This document shows, piece by piece, positions 47,170 through 58,285 of a stretch of 64,000 nt of DNA. The stretch's first letter is position 1. Each line of letters opens with the position of its first letter. The notes beneath the pieces were generated by a model. The model was not told the origin of the DNA. It worked only from the letters and a program-made list of their open reading frames with translations, and made no database searches. The stretch comes from Mesorhabditis belari (Eukaryota; Nematoda; Chromadorea; Rhabditida; Rhabditidae): assembly GCA_958450365.1 (NCBI GenBank), contig CAUEEP010000743.1, forward strand, positions 6,263,001-6,327,000. Reading direction: 5' to 3'. The position numbers were made by a program, and so were the translations under genes.

Positions 47170-48525
47170 TCAATCTGTTTTTTCTTCTTCCAAAATTTCC
47201 GGCTGAACCTCTTCTCCTTTCGGCAAATTCTTCTCCTTTCGTCTACTCATGGCGCGACAAATGGCTGGCAATTCTTCTGGCCCATACTTTTCGGCGATCT
47301 TCAATATCTTATCGTTCTTCTCAAGTGTCCATTCGACTTTTGATGCATAAACGAATCGAAGCCATTCGCGCATCACATCAAGTGAAGCTTCAATGTCGAC
47401 TTCTTGGACCTCAGCATTTTGCCCATTCAAAACAGTTGTACGTCTCTTAAGAATTTCTCGCACCACGCAGATAAACCCACCGCCAGTGCCAACTAATCGA
47501 ATCGGAGTCGCTGACAATGGATCAAATGCATCCGCCATACATCCCAGTATTGATGAAAGCTTTGACAAACGAGCGAGCTTCGAATACATCTCATCAATTT
47601 TCATTCCAAAAAGCATGGTCGCTTGTTTATCTTCTTCAGAAACAGCAGTGATTGGCACAGTCTTGTCACTTTCAGGGTATTTGACTTTGAAAAGATCCAA
47701 AAACCTGGTATTGAGCTCATATGCTTGTTTACAAGCACAATTTTCAGGAGTGAACGCAATTACATCGTAACTCCGCCTTTTCCGTGAGCGTCGTGCCAAT
47801 TCAGTGACAATCGAAAAATTCGGCGCCTGTCGTAACTCGGCTAAAAAATCATTTGCCTCATCTTTTTCAATTTCAGGAAGTACATTTGAGGGGCCAGCAA
47901 CATCTTCTGGATTTTCCAATTTCTCTTTCAGGCTCACAGACATAGCTTTGGCCAGTTGCACCTGTTCATCATTCATCGAGCGTGGTTGTCCTTTCAAAGG
48001 TTTTGGTAGAACTGGTTTCCGCCTCGGTGACTTGGCCCCATTGTGACGAAGGCCATTTTCCTTTCGAACTTCAGAAACTTTTTTTTGTGTTTCGTAAAGT
48101 TTCATGGCATCTGATCCGGCGACATGATGCTCGCGGGAACATTTTTTGATGTGGGCAATCTGGAATGGCCCATCTTCAAGCGGTTTCCGGCACATTGGGC
48201 AGTCCATCGTTCGGTTCACTTTCTGTTTTTCTTGCTCAAACTTCGCTTCGGTTGCTTGTGTGTCGAGGCAACGGTTGATGTGCTCCAAACGACGGGTTTG
48301 GCTCCAATAGCGAAGTGTCCTCGAACACACTGGGCAAACTGCAAACGTTGTTTCTTTGGTCGTTTTCTTGGCCATCTTCAAGTCTGGCTCATCTTTTGGC
48401 TCATTCATAAGATTTGCCCTTTTCAAAGCATCCATTCGCTTTTCCGGGTCTTCCAACAACGGTGTGATTGAAAATTCGACAAAAATGTCGTCATCGTCAT
48501 CGTCGAACAAAGGATCCGCATTCAT
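47170..48525 (-). CDS. him-18: HIM-18/SLX4-like protein (UBZ4 fingers + BTB), intronless
   Basis: A single uninterrupted 451-codon ORF. SLX4/HIM-18 proteins scaffold structure-specific nucleases during crosslink repair and Holliday-junction resolution. Visible here: an acidic N terminus, then two UBZ4-like fingers, C64xxC67...H82xxxC86 (CPVCSRTLRYW, HINRC) and C109xxC112...H125xxxC129 (CPMCRKPL, HIKKC). A UIM-like helix lies at 187-200 (DEQVQLAKAMSVSL). A BTB-like fold ends around 380-425 (LRFVYASKVEW, AEKYGPEELPAIC). The C-terminal SAP and SLX1-binding region known in larger SLX4 proteins is not visible; the protein stops soon after the BTB. An acceptor at about 48562 would give a 36-nt 5' UTR. 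Lack of introns is odd next to neighbours with 7-28 exons. Other UBZ4/BTB proteins are possible. Confidence 0.68.
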   Translation of the reverse strand: MNADPLFDDDDDDIFVEFSITPLLEDPEKRMDALKRANLMNEPKDEPDLKMAKKTTKETTFAVCPVCSRTLRYWSQTRRLEHINRCLDTQATEAKFEQEKQKVNRTMDCPMCRKPLEDGPFQIAHIKKCSREHHVAGSDAMKLYETQKKVSEVRKENGLRHNGAKSPRRKPVLPKPLKGQPRSMNDEQVQLAKAMSVSLKEKLENPEDVAGPSNVLPEIEKDEANDFLAELRQAPNFSIVTELARRSRKRRSYDVIAFTPENCACKQAYELNTRFLDLFKVKYPESDKTVPITAVSEEDKQATMLFGMKIDEMYSKLARLSKLSSILGCMADAFDPLSATPIRLVGTGGGFICVVREILKRRTTVLNGQNAEVQEVDIEASLDVMREWLRFVYASKVEWTLEKNDKILKIAEKYGPEELPAICRAMSRRKEKNLPKGEEVQPEILEEEKTD

Positions 48526-49560
48526 TTTTGCCCTTTGTCGTTGTGCTCAGAGTGGTTTCTGATCTAAATAAAGAAATTAGATGGTTTAAACTTTTGTTTA
48601 TCATGAACCAGCTAAAAGTATACTACCAAAACAATTTAAATACTTAATTTCTTGTGAAACAAAGTCAGACTTGAGCTTTTAAAGGCAACCACGCTTATTT
48701 AATAAAACTAACAGCGAAAATGAATTTGAACCAACTTCTTATTAATCATAAACAACCATTTTAAACCATTTAATACGTTTTAAAAGCTTTGTGTAGCCAA
48801 CAACATTAATTCTCACTAGAACTCAGCAAGATCATACGCAAAAAGTGCTTTAAGTCCGCATTAATTAAAAAAAATCAAAAATCCGAACCTTGTATCATTA
48901 AGAAGACACTCCAAACGAAGCGAAACGTTGAGCCAACGCTATCAAACTCCCCTTTCAAGCACGTAGAACCTAAAAAGATAAAATAAGATCACTAATAGAT
49001 AAAACAATAACCGAAAAAGAAAAAAAACTATATAGAACCCTAGTTTCAACATGCTTTAACTGGAATAAAAGTGGATTTTGATTTGCCGCCGTGAAAAAAT
49101 GGTGCAAAATAGCACGCACGAAAGTGCGACAGTCTGGAAAGTGAATGCGAACTTTTTTGCTCTATTCGCCTTGTTTTTTTGTTTCCTTTCCCAAAAATCT
49201 TTCAACTTTTATCAACTTTCAAAAAAAATATAGTAAATGCATAATTTTGGTGAAATACAACCACTTCCGAGATCAATACACGTGTCTGAATTGCGTCAAG
49301 ATAAACAAAAAAGGGAGAAAAGTTTCCAATTAAAAAGAGCTACAGTGAAAATTCTACGAGAATCTAAAAAGTGTAAACATCGGGGGAAAAAAGAATAACA
49401 AAAATTCTAGACTAAAATGGGTCAAAACAAAAAAAAAATGTGGGAGGTTACGGTAAAAAAGAGACAAGAAAAAAGACAAAAAGACAGACAGTAAAAAAGA
49501 CGGAAAAATTCCAGACGATAAGTTGGGAAAATGTTAAATGAATAGAAAAAGCGTTTTCCA
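48526..49560. other. Intergenic: CBM14 gene 3' side to HIM-18-like gene
   Basis: About 1 kb, AT-rich. An acceptor at about 48562 fits trans-splicing of the HIM-18-like mRNA. Nothing else recognisable. Confidence 0.5.
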
Positions 49561-52500
49561 TTATTGGTGACCTTGTGTTTCTAAAATTTCCTGATTTACT
49601 TGATAATTGCTTTTCTTAAAACCTGTCCCATTCATTTCTCGACTTTTCATCTCCTCAATCCTTTTTGCGAGAAAAGTGTCCATCTGGTGCACTGGCTTCA
49701 CCATCAACATATCCACCAAACCCTTTGATGTATCGAAAGCAATCTGAAACTTTAGCTGACTTCTACATTTTCAGCGATAAACTTTTCTTAGCGCTGGCTT
49801 CACGACTTTATCAACGATAAAGTCCTCCTTGACCGTTTTCTCGTTTTCTTTCGTTTTTTGATCATTGATTGTCGAGTTTCCATGTTGATAGGGCGCATCA
49901 TAGATGGGTCTAAAATAGCTTTGACAATTTTTGCCTTCTCGACAATACACTTGCTGGTACACCATTCTCTACGAGTTTTAAGCTAACTTTTATCTTTTTT
50001 TAGCATAAACAGCTTTTACACTCATTTCTATCACCTCAGCAACGCTGGCTGCCGCCCTCCATAATAATATGTAGGCCGGCGTCGAAGTTGGAGAGCGTTG
50101 AGATTTCGCGGAGAAAGAAAAGACGGTTGAACCATTGGAAACAGAGGGAACACTTGCGAATAGTCGATCATCTATAAAAGCTATCAGTGGCCTAAGATTT
50201 CCCTGATTAGTACCTCATTTTCTCGATTTCCAAATGAGTTTTCCTTTATTAGCGTAGACAGTGGAAGCTTTGGTATTTGTGGTTGTTTTGGTGGTGGTTG
50301 TCGAACTGTCGGTACCCCGATTCTATTTTTCATTTGTAAGATTTGTGCTTAAAAGATAACCTCTGCCATTGTAGATAGTCGCCTTTTCCCATTTCATTGT
50401 TCTCAATATACGGCACGTTCATTGTCTAAATTCTTTTAAAAGTCGACGAAATCATCTTGTTAAGGCTAAGCATTTAAAAGCATTATGTAGCAATTGTGTA
50501 GCAATTATGTAGCATTATGTAGCATTATAAAAACCGTTAAAACAATGGATGGCTGAGTGGTGGTGATGGGTGGAGGTTGTTGGGTGGGGATCGGAGTGCC
50601 AGAGTGGAGTGGAGGCTCCGAAATAGCGATCACCGGTTGTCCAGCTGCTAGCAAAGACTCCTAGACACCAAAGCTGTTGTTAATATAGCTGAAGCAAAAA
50701 AATCGATAAAGTATCATCCAAACCCTAATGTCCGGCTTATCACAACGATCCCCAATAAAAACGAGTGTATCCGGACAAGCCCTTTCTGTCCATATTCCTC
50801 CTTGAAATGAAGTCGGTACACATTGTAAATACAAAGATGGACGGCTAAATTTGATTTTTATTTGATTTTTATTTGATTTTATTTATTATTTTATAAAAGC
50901 AATGACTCTTTTTTCGCAACTCACCTTGGATGTTCACATAAAAGCTCCGAATCTCCTAGAAGAGGACATGAAGTCCCGATCACACATCCTGTTAGCAATG
51001 TTAATGTAGTAGCCGTTTCCTGTAATTAAAACCATTCAAAAGATTGCAAGATTCAATTAAAACCGTTTCTTTTTCAAAATCAGGTGGTGGTTTCCAAGAA
51101 AGTGATGAAGTCACCCATTTCTCTTCCTTTCCATTGTTGTCGATATTGATTGGAGATGGTGTGAATCGAATAATGTCGATTGGAGGCTGAGTGGTGAATC
51201 TGAAATCGTGTCAATGAAATGACAATCTTTTCTGAGATCACCGAATGATATCAGGCGTCGAGAATCCAGGGTAAATCGGCCGCAAAGGGGCGGGTACGTT
51301 GTCGGGGTATGGATGTACCTATCAAAAGTTTTTGAATCAGCACTTCCTAACGCCATGGCCGACTGGCTAAGAGTCTTGTATCTTAGTCGGGAGATCAAGG
51401 GTTCAATCCCGCCGGCTAGTTTATGAGCTCTGTTTCTCTGGTTTTCTTTTCCTATATTTAGGGCTTACTTGTGTATTGTTTGTGTTGTATTCGTGTGAGT
51501 GAATGAATTTTTTTAACGCCAACCTTTGTGTATGGCTCTTCGACGGATTTTGTGATTTGAATGTGACCAGCTGGAGTAGCTGCCTCAATCTGTAAAAAGA
51601 TCTATTTAAATTTGCATAAGAATTAGTGGTGATAAAGGGATCGACCTCTTCATCTTCAGGTAGATGAGTCCATCCATATGTTTGTGGATTGGCTGTCTCA
51701 GCCGAATTTCGCGGTGGCACAATAATCGGCCTACCAAGAGCCATTTTCTCAAAAATCTAAATCATTAATACAATTGTTGTTTATTTTTAAAATCATTCAC
51801 TTGTCTTTGACGTTCCTTTTCGATTCGTTGAGCTGCTTCTTCAGCTGTTTTTTGAGAGCGAACCATTTCCATCAATTCCTATAAAATTCTCTTCAACATT
51901 GCCATTCTTTATTGCCTATTTACTTTCAAAAATTGACGATCTGTTATCGATAATCCACGCGTTGTTTCAATCGATTTCTCGTCTAACTCTCCCTAAATCG
52001 AGAAAATTCTGTAATACCTTGATCTCTCTTTTTTTACCGCTTTAATATCTCCAATTCTTTGTTGTCCTTTTTCATAAATATATGGTGGATATGTGAGTAA
52101 AGTTGGGAATTGTGTAGTTGTCGGGATCTGAAAGTAAATTTAATCAAAAGAAGCACAAATTTCTTCACCACTTCTCCAGAAATCACTTCCAACGAATTCA
52201 GATTCTCGACAGAAGTCGTTGTTCTAAAGTTTTACAAGAATGCAAAAAGAATTGTAAATGATTCTACCGAGGTTTTTCAATGACAACAGTTCTAGGTACA
52301 GGAATTGGTGCTGGTCGAGGGCCGGGTGGAGCGAATGGTGGGGGTTGTCGAGGACTGGTGACTCGGCTATTCAATGGACCTGAAACAAGCTCAATCTATT
52401 GCTTTTCAGTTTTATAATCATTTTTTGATTAAATCTTTTCTCCCTACCTAGTTTCCCTTGTGATAGAGGACGGATTGGGGTTTCAGGTGGAAGTCGTGGA

Positions 52501-54710
52501 TGAACTGAAGGCGGTAATGGCTTGAAAACTGTTGAAGGATGCTCGGTTGACGGTTGCACCCATAATGACGTTGGAGTTCTAAAGATTTGATTGATTTTGA
52601 TTGATTTTGATTTTATCTTATCAACTTTATCAAAAAGCTATCCTTCTTTAAAGTGAATAGTGAAAGATGAGAAAGAAAATACAATTCTTTCATACGTTTG
52701 CAACACATTTATCTAAATCTTAAAGATACCAAAGACATTTGAGTCGATTGGTACTTGATTTTTAGAGTAAACAACGATTAAATGACAACCGTGGCGTTGA
52801 CAAATCTCAAACACTTTCCGACACAAGCTCATAACTCATGTAATTACAAAGCTGTTTGTAATAAAATTAAGAAATATGATACGTTATGATTGAAATCTCA
52901 GTCGTGGTCGCTTCATCTTCATCTTCTGGATAATCTTCTTCAATGCTGTTTCTGATAGCTGAAAATCTTTTGCATAAAGTCTGACGGCAATCGGATGCGT
53001 TCTAATAGCTCATTGGTAGAGCGTTAGCCTGGTAAGCCTGGTAAGCCTGGTAAGCGGAAGAATCCCGGGTTCGAATCCCGGCGACGACCATGTTTTGCAT
53101 TCCCAGCTCAAAAGGGGGATTACCTGGCGTTTTATAGCGAGTTTTGATTACCTGGCGGACTACCAGTTGTTGTCTTTCGATAGCCAACAGTGGGAATCGC
53201 TTCATCGCTGATATCAATACTCATCTCGATCTCTTCCGCCGTTTTATCTATTTAAATCAAATCTTTTAAGTCAAATTTATCTCTTACAATCTATTGTAGT
53301 TGTCTGAGAAAACACTGGTCTCCTTGTTTCTGTTGTCCAAGGTCTTCTTGTTCCTGTTGTCCAAGGTCTCCTCGTTCCTGTTGTCCAAGGTCTCCTTGTC
53401 GTGCTCATTGATCTCAAGAAAGTTTTTTTAAAAAGAAATGCTAAAATATCTGAATTTTAATGAATTTTGTATTCTATATTGCAAGTAGACATGGGTTTTT
53501 GTAGAAAACAAGTCACTTCTTGTCAGTCAGTCAGCAAAAACTCTTCTTTTCTAAAGCTAAAGATACAATGCTATTTCGAGCTTTAGAAAACAAGAGTTGT
53601 TTGTTAAAATGTGATTAGTTTTCTACAAAAGACCCATGTATAGTTGCAAGCTTGTAACTAGAGCTGTAAGTTTTGTGTAAGTTTTGTGTATTGTTGTGTA
53701 TGTTTCTGTAAGTTTTGTGTATTGTTTTGTCTTTTGAAATTATCAACTTCTGAGTGGCGAGTAAAGGTGGAGGAGTTGTTGATCGAATTCTCGGCTGTGG
53801 TGGAGTGAATGCTGGTTTTGGTCTTATCGTACTGTATTCAGCGATGGCTAAAATTCAAGAATCAATTTTTGTTCTTAAAGACTGACATATTGTTTGGTGT
53901 CTGGGTGAGATGGTGGTTCTTTGTCTAGGTCGAAGATTTGGCGTGGCAGGAGCTGAAAGGGGAACAATGATTTAACAGTGATTTTTCGAATACCTCTAGT
54001 TGTTGTTCGAATTCTTTGCCCTCCCTTTATTCTGTTTCCTTTAATCGGTCGTGGTTTCCTTGTTGTAAACAAGAATTCTTCGGCATCCGTTGTTTCCGTA
54101 GCTGGCCGCTGAATTTGTATAGATTATTTTTTATCTGTGTCTTTGTCCTTGTAAAAATCTTTTTTTCAAATTTACTTGTGTGCCTCCAATCGCTGAGTTT
54201 GGCTTTGGGCGATACTTTTTTCCTTGAAACTGAAAATTTCAACTAGAAAGTTCTAGAAAGAACTAGAAAGTTCTAGAAAGTTATGAAAATTTTCTACGAA
54301 CAGGTATCCCCCTTCCAGGCGTATCAATTCTGCAAACACGATCCACTGGATCAAAGAGAGTTCCCGGTTGACAAGGGACGATCCAAACCACTCCCGAACC
54401 TGAGCATTGACGATATCTAGATTAGAAAGATGAATCTTTAGCTGATTATATTTGAATCACTTGTGAGGATTTCCTTGAATTGGCTGCAATCCACCAAAAG
54501 TCTCTGGAGAACAGATTTCTCTTGTGAAAATCACATCACCCAGTGCTAAAATTTGTCTTTTATTGTCCTTGATTTCTTAGCTCGTTCAAAAGATTCAAAA
54601 GATCTTCTTCAATCTTTCTTCATTGTTTTGTACAGACAGACTTTCCGATTATGGGCAAGTGGATGAGTTTCTGTAATCCGAGCCAGCCATGGACACTCAC
54701 TCAAAGGCAT
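49561..54710 (-). CDS. Multi-exon protein with two chitin-binding (CBM14-like) modules
   Basis: 946 aa from 28 exons, all in phase: 54638-54710, 54461-54545, 54302-54416, 54176-54229, 53994-54108, 53887-53952, 53748-53847, 53288-53412, 53152-53247, 52883-52958, 52448-52578, 52268-52379, 52169-52223, 52038-52127, 51924-51992, 51801-51878, 51646-51756, 51524-51589, 51242-51318, 51064-51199, 50925-51019, 50724-50844, 50544-50660, 50361-50425, 50214-50322, 50035-50171, 49783-49966, 49561-49743. Residues about 33-83 resemble a peritrophin-A/CBM14 module (EICSPETFGGLQPIQGN, WIVPCQPGTLFDPVDRVC). Residues 619-680 hold a second, diverged one (TGCVIGTSCPL, LQCVP, WTERACPDTLVFIGDRC). Between them lie Pro/Thr-rich stretches with a TTRRPWTTG repeat, and a helical EKERQRQ segment. 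I see no signal peptide at this start, so a 5' exon upstream of 54710 may be missing. Likely extracellular matrix or cuticle related (inference). Confidence 0.75.
51352..51421 (+). other. tRNA-like sequence in CBM14-gene intron
   Basis: GCCGACTGGCTAAGAGTC, TTGTATCTTAGTCGGGAG, then AAGGGTTCAATCCCGCCGG. Ser/Leu-like D-arm; stems imperfect. It is antisense to the host gene. Confidence 0.65.
52994..53090 (+). other. tRNA-like sequence with triplicated anticodon-arm unit
   Basis: TAGCTCATTGGTAGAGC D-arm, GGGTTCGAATCCC T-arm. The anticodon arm contains CCTGGTAAG three times in tandem. The 5' acceptor strand does not pair with GACGACC. It is in an intron of the CBM14 gene. Confidence 0.6.
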
Positions 54711-57700
54711 CCAAAAGAAAACAAAAAAACTATAGAAAAGAGGTGAGCACGCGTCGTGGTGGCTGTCCGACAATCGGGCCCAAATAATCGAGAAATCGAA
54801 AAGTCTCGCATGAAAGAAAGAGAGAGAAGGCCGTATCCGGAAGCGGCACTCTGCTCCTCTCTTTCCATCTCTCTATTCACTCATCCATCCTATTCATCAT
54901 CGATTCCACGCCCGATCGCCAGCGTTCCTTTTTCTGTCTCTTTTCTTACACGTGGTCCGAGCCTTGGGACTCTTCGAGTGGATGTTTTTACTCAAAAAAT
55001 CCTCCACTTCACGTCGCCAACTTCTTAGCAAGTTTTATGAAAAGATTAAAGACTCAGAAATCAATTAAAAAAAATAGCTTACTATCGTTTTCCTTAGATA
55101 AGCTTAAGCTAAAAGATTTAACAAGAATTATGGAGTTTTTGGCTACAGTACTGGACAATGAAATATCATATTTGAAAAACGATCGTCACTTTCGCGCGTC
55201 TGTAACCCCCTTGTCTTTGAGTTTAAACTATTAGTGTTATACATTTTCTGAAAGCTCTTTTCAACGGCTACACAATGGTAATATTAATATTTAAAAATAC
55301 GGTAAAGACAAGGGAGTTATAGACGCGCGAAAGTGACGATCTTTTTTCAAATATGATATTTCATTGTCCAGTAGTGTATCTGTGATACACACAAGAACCC
55401 AACAAATAAGTACATTTAGTCTAGTGTTATAAATTTAGCAAAAACTTATTTGAATAAGAATAAAGACTGTACCTGTATAGATCAGCACGGGGATCAGATG
55501 GACCCATGGCCCATGCCTCATGCCACACAAAACGAGAAGCCAGCCCTCCTCTGCACTGATTTACCACTAGAAAAACTCGATATGAAAGAAAAATTAAGTG
55601 AATTTAGCTTTTCAAATATTTTAAATGCTTTCAATTTTTCAAAATAATTGTTTGAAAGAAAGAAATATTGAAGGGAAACGAAACGAAAAAATCTCAATCA
55701 GTCTACATATAGTTGTGTTTTTATCAAACAAAAAATACTTATTAAATAAAGAAAATAAATGTCTAAAGAGGCTTGTAGAATCTTAAGATCTTAAGATCGC
55801 GAAAAAAAAAGTCTTCCAAAAGTCTTTCTTTCCCCAATTCGACCATTGGGTCATCGGCTGTAAGACTGGGGCGCAAAAAGGGGTTAAATAAAAATGGAAA
55901 ACGATTAGAAGAGAAAAGAAGGCGTGAAGGTATCATTACGGAGGGTTTTTGGCGGATCGCACCAAAAAGACTACAGTCAACAGCTGGCCCAAACAAGGCG
56001 ATGAAGGAGAAGAAGAAAGAAATGGGAAGACGGCGATGAGAAGAAAATGGAAGTGAAGGGGAGGGACTTGACTTGGAAAAGAAAGATTCATACTTAAGAG
56101 ATGACAATCCACAAGTCAAGGTATTCAATATCTAAGTCTAGATATTGAAATAGATTAATGTTTAGATTAGTGGCTAGAGAAATCCACGGTGGCTAGAGAA
56201 CCTTAAGAACTAAAGAAATCGATTAATCAGCACTGTAGTTCATTTGTGAAAAAATAATAAAAATAAAATAGTTAAAGGGATATTCGAAAAAGGCGAAAAA
56301 CAATAAAAGGTCATAAAAACGTGAAAAGAAAAAGAAAAAAAAAGAAAGAAAAAGAAAGAAAAAACTCATTAAATACCCCAAAACAAAACCATGAATTAAC
56401 TTTCAGTTGGTTAGCTGAATATCTTAACGGTTTTTGCTGGTTATGCTCGGCGAGAAATTGTTACCGTAGTCCAGACAAAAACTACGGTAGAATTAATTCT
56501 ATTATATAAAGGTTCCTTTACATTGCATTTTTGAAATCCCAAACGCATTTTTTCACAGTTTTTCATAGTTTTCTCTGGGTTTTTAGTGTTTTCAGGGTTT
56601 TTCTTTATGCAATCATTGTAGAGGAGGCTGAAACGCGTCAATTGGTATCCCAAATAATCGTGGTTCTAGAAAATCACTTTTTGGAACCAGAGTACCCCTT
56701 TAAGCAATTGCAACAGATACAAGAGAAACGTTTTTTTCATAAAACAAGGATTACGGTAGGTAGATGCATATGGAAAAGATCAAATGACTGATCGCAAAAA
56801 GCGATACTTTCTGCAGCAACACTGAAAACCGAATACGGAAGTTGAACGATCAGAAAAGAGAGACGGTAGATAAACGGAGCAATCAGGTAACGAATTGAGG
56901 AGACAAATAGAAAATGAAGAGGGACGAAGAAGAGAAGAAGGGGTGCCGGAGGGGATGTGGTGGGTACACAGGAAACTGTCAACGAGCCCCCCTTCCCCTC
57001 CCCTCCCCTCCTCCACCCCTTCAGTTCTCCTTTAGCCTCTAAAGCCGCCCTCCCTCAATAACAATCACTTGATCATCACAAGAGCTTTCCTCTCTTCATC
57101 TCACTCAACTCTCACTTTGAACTTTCTGCATGGTGATGCGATCGGTCACTCAAAAACCCCTTCAACTGATAAATTAAAAATTTGCATTGTGATTGTGAAA
57201 GTTTAACTGATATGGCTGTTATTGTTATATTTGTGAATCTGAGTTCAACCTCTTCAGATAAATCAAATCCTCAGAACATTGAACTTTCATTGAAAAATCT
57301 AGGCAATCTTTTAATTGCTAATTGTAAGATCAGCAGCAATTCAATTTTTAGTGTTCCATAGTACATAAATATAACTTTAAAATGTTTATTCAACAATTTC
57401 ATTGATATTTAGTATTGAAATAAATGTAAACCTGAGCTCTTTAGAATAAAGAAAAGGATATGAAATGTGGAATATGAAATATGAAATATGAAATATTAAA
57501 TGTGTCCTATAAAATAACGAATCAAAGATATGAATTGAAAGATGGGAAAAACAGAATCGAGGATATTTAGAGGATCAGAATAGAGGATATTTAGAGGATC
57601 AGAATAGAGGATCTTTAGATAACTCGTAACTTTGATGCATCGGGAACTTTTTCTGCGAGAATACACCTGAAATTTTGCATAAGTTTTCATAAGTTTCGTC

Positions 57701-57892
57701 CTTTTTTTATTTAATTAGCTTACCAGTTTCCATGTTCGAATTGCGAGGAGAGAACTTTTAACTGAGGAATCGACGAGATCAAAGCCTCGAGTTCACCCTT
57801 TTTGAACACATGATAGAATCGATAAAAAGTCACCTAAATATTAGAGAAAGAAACGATAAAAAGTCACCTACTAGTCTTTTAAATTAGACATG
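54711..57892. other. Intergenic: upstream of the CBM14 gene
   Basis: GC-richer, CTCTC-containing DNA at 54740-55020 may be the CBM14-gene promoter, or hide a missing first exon. One family B element (55144-55378), small ATATGAAAT and GAGGATATTTA repeats (57460-57615), otherwise nothing supported. Confidence 0.5.
55144..55378. mobile_element. Palindromic element, family B, intergenic copy
   Basis: 235 bp with both inverted ends, between the CBM14 gene and the TRM9-like gene. Confidence 0.85.
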
Positions 57893-58255
57893 GACACTAC
57901 AAACTAAAAACGTAAACTAGAAAAGCTTTGAATTTGCCTCAAATCTGCCGGATTGACAAGAGCTATAGCTTAAAAAATAGAGAATCTCAAGAGCTTTCGG
58001 AATGGACTAAAGCACATTCAAAAATATTAATTCTAAAGAAAGTTACAGTGATTTGTAGCCTGACTCAATCGCTTCGACTACGCGCGAGTACAGTCCGTTT
58101 CAAGTCAGTCTACAAACCACTGTAACTTTCGTTAGAGCTGCTATTTTTAGGCGTGCTTTGCTTCAATCGAAAGCTCTTCGTATTCTCTATTTTTTTGAGC
58201 TATAGATCATATCAATCCGGTAGATTTGAAGCTAGTTAGAAGCGTTTGTAGTGTC
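57893..58255. mobile_element. Diverged palindromic element
   Basis: Ends GACACTACAAAC and GTTTGTAGTGTC are complementary. The arms share TAGAGAATCTCAAGAGCTTTC-like and CAAATCTGCCGGATTGA-like segments in inverted order. It ends about 30 bp past the stop of the TRM9-like gene. Confidence 0.7.
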
Positions 58256-58285
58256 ACAGGTGATAGGACAGAGATTTTTTTTAGT

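Noticed and set aside
49800..49968. Alternative frame of CBM14-gene exon 27 (acceptor TAG, ending RTLSLIKS)
   Set aside because: The frame using the acceptor 2 nt further joins in phase to a clean final exon of 61 codons, and its composition is more protein-like.
55450..55647. 65-codon plus-strand ORF just after a family B element
   Set aside because: No splice partners, no homology pattern I know, and in a repeat-rich gap; cannot be supported.
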